From Bryopsis sp. KO-2023 (taxonomy: Eukaryota; Chlorophyta; Ulvophyceae; Bryopsidales; Bryopsidaceae), in assembly GCA_030272585.1 (NCBI GenBank), contig BSYQ01000001.1, positions 62,001-126,000 of the forward strand: a stretch of 64,000 bases of DNA, in the 5' to 3' direction. Positions 59,220 to 64,000 of the stretch are shown in pieces. Position numbers and translations under genes: made by a program. Under the pieces are notes generated by a model. The model was given only the letters and a program-made list of their open reading frames with translations. It searched no databases and had not been told where the DNA came from. Numbering within the stretch: position 1 is the stretch's first letter; the number at the start of each line of letters is the position of its first letter.

Positions 59220-61315
59220 TCATCTATCCAAGTCCCTGACCTGTGTATTTCGAGAACATTGAAAACATGACCACCATATTTTTTTGCATCCCATCATAGT
59301 TGCAGTAGAAAAAGCCTCTATTTTTGAAATACATCGTGGAAGGCATGTGCAACATCTTTCTGGGGCCCCATGTCTGTCCCTAGAATCCCTTTTAGACTGT
59401 TTTATTATTTCCTCAGAGCTGCTGTTGTCAGAAGTAGCAATTTTTTCGAGGGGGTCCACTTGAATGACCCCCCCTATTGTCCTCAAGTGCTCATTTCTCA
59501 GTGGCACTCCAGCAAGATCAGCTGCGATTCGATGAAATGCTGCCACCACATTTGCTCCACGTTTTGCAGACATAGAGTAGCTGGTGAAAAACAGAAAAAG
59601 AATCAGTGCATGGTAGCAAGAGAATTAATTGGGGAATTATGCGTATGTTTATAAAAAACTTTAATGTGTTGGCTCTGGACTGAAAGTCTGATGATGTTGA
59701 AAATCTGTATGTACTAGTAGATCTGTGATTTTGAGAAACAGACAGCCAGTTTTTTTTCAACTGCTCATTTTTTCAGGCAATGTAATCATTGATTGATCGA
59801 TTGTAGATTCCACTGTTGAACCCCACGACCCGGTCTAATTGGGACCATTTTTGTTGTTAGATTAGGAACCATCTCAATTTCATAAGACATAGCTGGCTGG
59901 ATTCTTGTGTAATATATTTTTGCATCCCCACAAAAAGCAAATTGAAAAAGGCCATCTTTTTGATATGCTTGCACAACAGTTGCTATTTTTTTGTTGTTCC
60001 GGCAGGTATGTGGACCTGTAGAGGTTGTTTTCCTTGACAAAGGCATTGTGTTGCGCCGCAGTGACTGCCCTGGCTTCTTTCAAATCCACTTTGTTACAAA
60101 TGACGGCGGCATAAGGCATTTTTTCTTTCAGGCAACCTTTCATCAAATCCAGCCAAGTGGTAAGACTAAAAAAGCTCTGAAACACAGGAGGGGGCTTCCC
60201 TTTTTCAACTGATGCCTGAATAATAATCAGTTTACCCGAAGATGTGGACATTTTGGTGCCATGTTTTCTGTGATATTTCTGTAACACGATTCTTTCTTGC
60301 AACATTATTCCATTTCGAAAATATCCATGCATATTCAGTGGAAGCTGACAAGTGCATCAACTCGAGGCTGGCACTTGTCTTTTTTCTTGTTTTTTCTTCT
60401 TGCCTTTTTTTCAAGGTTTGTGCGTGTGGGGGGGGGGGGGGGGGGGGGAATTTTTCTGTAACTGAAGGCTTTCTTTAACACACACCGATTGATGAAAATT
60501 ATCACTTTTGCGCACTGGAATGCACTTCGATAACACCCTTGAAATTAAGAGATTATATGTGATGGTGGATGTATCAGAGGGGTCCCATTGGGCTGAAATT
60601 TTTCCTTGTGGGTTTCCTAGATGCAAACTGACCTCAGCCAGGGTGACATCATACACAAGAAGAATTGCCGAACTTCCAAAAATATAGTTGCCCATCATTT
60701 TGGTGCCCAGTGTTTGCCCTCCAATGTCCCATAGCTAAACAACACCACATTGCAAATTCAAAGGAAATATCCACAGGGAACTTCTTCACATCCTTTAGTT
60801 AACAGTGTTGTTCTTGTTTTGACTCATTTTTCAACTGTACTGCAGCCAAGATGGCAGCCTATCTGTTGTCCAAATGCAACCATCACATTTCAGGGGATAA
60901 CTTTCTGGCCAAAAACCCACCTGAAGAGTCACTCGGACGTTGCCAGGGAGCGCTATTTCTTTCACGAAGAAATCGACTCCGATCGTTTGTTTTGAGCTTC
61001 ATGCAGGAAGAGCACTGCCAGCGTTCAGAGTCGAGCGAAAAAGACGTCAAGGCGTCGGTTCCCCTTCATGTTCATGCGGTTGTGGTGGAAACTCCATATC
61101 CAGACATAAAAACCAAAAAAATACCTCTTTTCGAACGCATCCTGCGTGAGGCGGAGAGCTATGGACGTTTTCCCCACGCAAGGCTCTCCGACCAGCGCGA
61201 TCTTGAAGTGGAACTTCTCCACTGCGTTTTCGTCAACGTCGGACGTTGGTTTTTTGAATTCCCCACCCTTCGTCGTTCTCGCCGAGCGCATCGCTTGATA
61301 GCTCGCCCTGACCAC
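59220..61315 (-). CDS. RAB28: Rab28-like small GTPase
   Basis: Five exons: 61315-61125, 60996-60921, about 60735-60633, about 60180-60016 and about 59582-59220. The G motifs are all present: P-loop [12 protein letters not shown], switch [14 protein letters not shown]3 LWDIGGQT, G4 CNKVD and G5 MSAKRG. WDIGGQT (in place of WDTAGQ) together with [15 protein letters not shown] is specific to Rab28. The protein then runs [14 protein letters not shown], matching the Rab28 C-terminal region. Rab28 works with the BBSome/IFT system at the base of cilia, so its presence suggests a flagellated cell. The N-terminus is about 30 residues longer than usual (a second ATG at codon 9 is possible). The C-terminus lacks an evident CaaX box and instead has a Cys cluster (RCCTCLPRC) followed by about 40 extra residues, so membrane anchoring may differ or a last intron may be missed. 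Confidence 0.88.
60427..60448. repeat. Long poly-G tract in a Rab28 intron
   Basis: A run of about 21 guanines on the + strand (poly-C in the Rab28 transcript) lies in the third intron between the exons at 60633 and 60180. Its exact length may be subject to sequencing error. Confidence 0.85.
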
Positions 61316-62421
61316 GGCGTGAAAAGCGTATCTATACGAAAACCTGCGCGCAGATGACTACTGATTGGCCCCTCCTTCGTGTGAAACTATTTTCCTTTCA
61401 CTGCGACCAAGGTCCACACCTGGAGCGCTGGATGGACTTCAATGTTTTTCTTGAAGATTGTGGTGTACGCACTTTGTGAACCGATAACACACTGTGCGCG
61501 CGTTGACAGAAATACAGAATCTGGCATCGAATTAACACTTGTAAGGTCCTGGTCACAATGCTGTGATTCTTGGTTGAAGAGTTGCAGTTACAACAAAAAA
61601 CTTTCAGGGCGACAAAGCAATTTCCCCAAAACGCTGTACTGCAAGACCTACTTTGAACAAAAAAAACGTTTATCATTATAATTGAGCCGATTCGACTCAA
61701 CTGCCAAAAAACCCAAAACTTGGTTGCCTGGAAGAGATAACCCAGGTCCAACGGGACTTCACCCACAATCTTATATCAGGAATGTTGGTCCAATTCCACC
61801 TGCCCCCCACCCCCCAGAGAAAACAATGCTCCCCAAACAAAAACCGACATACCCGCAATTCTTGCCATAATTTGTTGTCATAGTTTTTTAGCCCAACAAG
61901 TCGCTGTTGTAAAAGTCAGTCTTGGGCGACTAACTGTTTTTCAAATTGTAACACCACAAGAAAGACAGATCCCCTTTGATCCTATTACCCACATGACTGG
62001 TCTCACCACTTACTACCTCATAGCTAATCATATATATAATCCTTACTGCATGTCTGACACTACCCTCATGTCACATCACAACCTACAAACCTAACCAGAC
62101 TGACTCCTGGACTTGATGGAGTTTTGATTTCTGGGCTGATCAGACATCGCAATGTTTTGAGCCTTTTGAGATGTCATTTTTTGATTTGCAATGTAATTTA
62201 TATTTGTTTTTAAAAAAATCAAAAAATATTAGCAGGTGTTTCTGCACGTCAACTACAATCTATGCCTCACAGAAAGGAAAAAAAAAACAAAAAGAAAGCC
62301 AAACCAATGATTACCATTTTGTTTTGATGAATGCCAACCTCATTAAGAAAGAAAAAGAGAAAAATTCTTGAAAAGAAAAAAAGGGGATGGAATCCGAAAC
62401 AGAAAAAGGTAACCAAAATAG
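61316..62421. other. Intergenic stretch
   Basis: Between the start of Rab28 and the 3' end of the transporter gene. No convincing exon. AT-rich with A tracts (e.g. 62278-62288) and a TATATATAAT patch near 62031. Confidence 0.5.
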
Positions 62422-64000
62422 CTAGCAATTTTCTTCAACTTCTTGCTCACTGATCAATGGGATTTTTTCATCTTTGGAGATTTTGTTTTGTTTTGATTTT
62501 CCCCGTCTGATGCAAGGCAACAATAAAATATATGTAATGAAACCAAAGTAACTTGCGGCTGCACACACTCCAAAGAAACATCCAACGAATCCAGGAGAGC
62601 ACACCTGCAAAATTAACATGCAAAAATATGAGGAAAATTGTGGAAAAAATATCGACAAGACAGCCACACTCGCAATCAAGTGCGAAACATGTGTCGTGTT
62701 GTCTGGAAAAATTAATCCAAAAGAAAATAAAATCCGGAACTTTTTTGGATTTTTTTTTGATATTTTTCAATCTGGAAAGTGAATACAATAAAGACTAACT
62801 CGATTCTATCACCCCCTGAGTTACTAGCAAAGCATTCAAAACCGACACTATTTTCAGACACTTACGTCAACAAGCGATTCAAATATCCAGGCCACAGTGA
62901 ACGCAAACACTGAAGCTCCAATAATCCATGCTGCGATGCTGGTTATTAGACTGTTAGTCATATCTTCCATCAACCGCACAGTGGAAGTAAATACCAAAAG
63001 CTGAAAAGAACAAAAGCCAAAAAAAAAAGCTGACTAAAGGCGAAAAGGGAAAAATACAACACTTCCAAGTGTCAAACCAATCAGTGTCAGTATCGAAAAA
63101 GAAATACAAGATATTTTGGAATCCTATCAATACAGATCCTTGAATTACCAATTGGCTTGATTATGTTTAGGACCATCATTATAGAAAAAAAATTAAATCA
63201 TTTAATGCTTATTTCCAAAAAAGAAACAATTCTACATGGGTAACTGTGACATGATTCTAAAGCACATCCACAATACATTCTAAAACATACATACAAAACC
63301 AAAAACACACACTCACAAAAGTTTTGAACAAATTTCTTTCCTTCGTTCTTTTGTTTGTTTCTCTTTGCTTGGACCACTTACTGGGATCAGACCAAACGGC
63401 AGGATCCAGCTTTGGAACATATTCAAAACTTCGTTCATAACATCCAATTCATGGCTTTCATGGTATAAAAACACCACCACCAGGGTAGGAATAATAGCAA
63501 CGGATCGACTGAACAGCAGTCTCTGCACGAGAAAATCAACACAAGATATCAAGAGAAAAATAATCGCATTCAGAAATAGGCAGAACACAGGGATTCATTC
63601 AAAAATATGTATTCTACATATTTTGTATGAAACACATTGTCAAGAACATAAAATGTGGCTGGAGAGGGTGTCTTTATGCACTGAAGAAATAAAGGAGGAA
63701 AAAACGTCCAAATTTATCCGAAAAAGTATGCTCCAGGTACAATTGTATTGAAAAACAGCATTTTGAAATAAAAGTGGCTTTTCGCAATATTGCTTGGAAT
63801 GGACACCAGCCAGCTATCGAATCAACAGTGAAATTTCTCCACATGTATGTATCAACACCCATTTAAAGCCATATCAAGCAACAGCTGTACATTTCCAGAA
63901 CTCACATGAAATTTTGAAACTCTGAGGTCCAGGAAACCCAACATAACATGTTGCCCCGCCAATCCTCCAGCCATTACTGCTGCTTGCCCAGAAGCCACTA
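62422..64000 (-). CDS. NRAMP-type divalent metal transporter (C-terminal part, 5' end beyond window)
   Basis: Four blocks read leftward from the right edge: 64000-63906, about 63523-63382, about 63000-62867 and about 62605-62422. The first contains SGQAAVMAGGLAGQHVM then GFLDLRV, which corresponds to the NRAMP transport signature (G-Q-S-S-T-x-T-G-T-x-A-G-Q-x-V-M). The second, RLLFSRSVAIIPTLVVVF and VLNMFQSWILPFGLIP, matches the next two helices almost word for word. The last two blocks supply the final TM helices (SLITSIAAWIIGASVFAF; FGFITYILLLPC). NRAMPs move Mn2+, Fe2+ and related ions with protons. The cytosolic tail contains DEKIPLI, an acidic dileucine-type signal (E-x3-L-I) that would direct the protein to a vacuolar or endosomal membrane. 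Several polar residues of the signature are replaced (SST by AAV, TGT by AGG), so substrate preference may differ. Confidence 0.85.

Noticed and set aside
1..64000. CRISPR arrays, bacterial operons, transposase or viral genes
   Set aside because: No direct-repeat/spacer array, Shine-Dalgarno-linked gene runs, transposase motifs or viral hallmark proteins were seen; the window is spliced eukaryotic nuclear DNA.

Overview
This is a nuclear DNA window from a eukaryote. Almost every gene is broken by GT-AG introns of roughly 80 to 500 bases, genes are spaced by AT-rich or homopolymer-rich intergenic DNA, and there are no operons or Shine-Dalgarno sites. The cell appears to have a plastid (a Toc75/Omp85 protein-import channel with a glycine-rich leader), a mitochondrion with bacterial-type ribosomal proteins (bL36, bL17) and COX16, and probably a flagellum (Rab28 and a candidate axonemal protein). 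Several proteins resemble land-plant homologues most closely by eye: the VID27-like protein, the GRAB-domain golgin, and a phosphoglycerate-mutase-like protein ending in KYGA. A flagellate alga of the green lineage is the best inference, but I cannot name the species, and a plastid-bearing non-green alga is not excluded.

Layout. 1-2.5 kb (+): 3' part of a membrane RING-H2 ubiquitin ligase. 3.2-10.4 kb (-): the SKI2 RNA helicase of the cytoplasmic exosome cofactor. 11.1-11.8 kb (+): COX16. 11.8-13.9 kb: gene-poor, with a 16-copy ACCCC repeat. 13.9-15.9 kb (-): a phosphatase/mutase-like protein. 17.6-19.6 kb (-): an hnRNP H/F-like protein with two quasi-RRMs. 20.1-21.1 kb (+): an intronless organellar-type OB-fold protein fused to a RecQ-type HTH. 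22.8-25.0 kb (-): a secreted lamin-tail/fasciclin protein. 26.9-27.7 kb (-): a small unknown gene. 28.3-30.8 kb (-): an organelle-targeted octotricopeptide-like repeat protein. 32.7-35.1 kb (-): a vasculin-like protein. 36.9-42.1 kb (-): a GRAB-domain golgin. 43.2-47.5 kb (+): Toc75-like channel. 49.4-53.5 kb (+): VID27-like. 54.5-56.4 kb: bL36m (-) and bL17m (+) head to head. 56.6-57.9 kb (-): candidate ciliary protein. 58.1-58.7 kb (+): weak unknown gene. 59.2-61.3 kb (-): Rab28. 62.4-64.0 kb (-): 3' part of an NRAMP-type transporter.

The genes are mostly unrelated housekeeping functions rather than a pathway. Two threads run through them: an unusually high share encode organelle proteins (COX16, OB-HTH protein, repeat protein, Toc75, bL36m, bL17m), and several neighbours are divergent pairs with short shared 5' regions. 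The most novel-looking architectures are the OB-fold/HTH_40 fusion (20142-21146) and the fasciclin domain interrupted by a proline-rich segment and a cysteine cluster (22810-24958). Exon borders were read by eye from splice signals and reading-frame phase. Those stated to the base were phase-checked; others are approximate.
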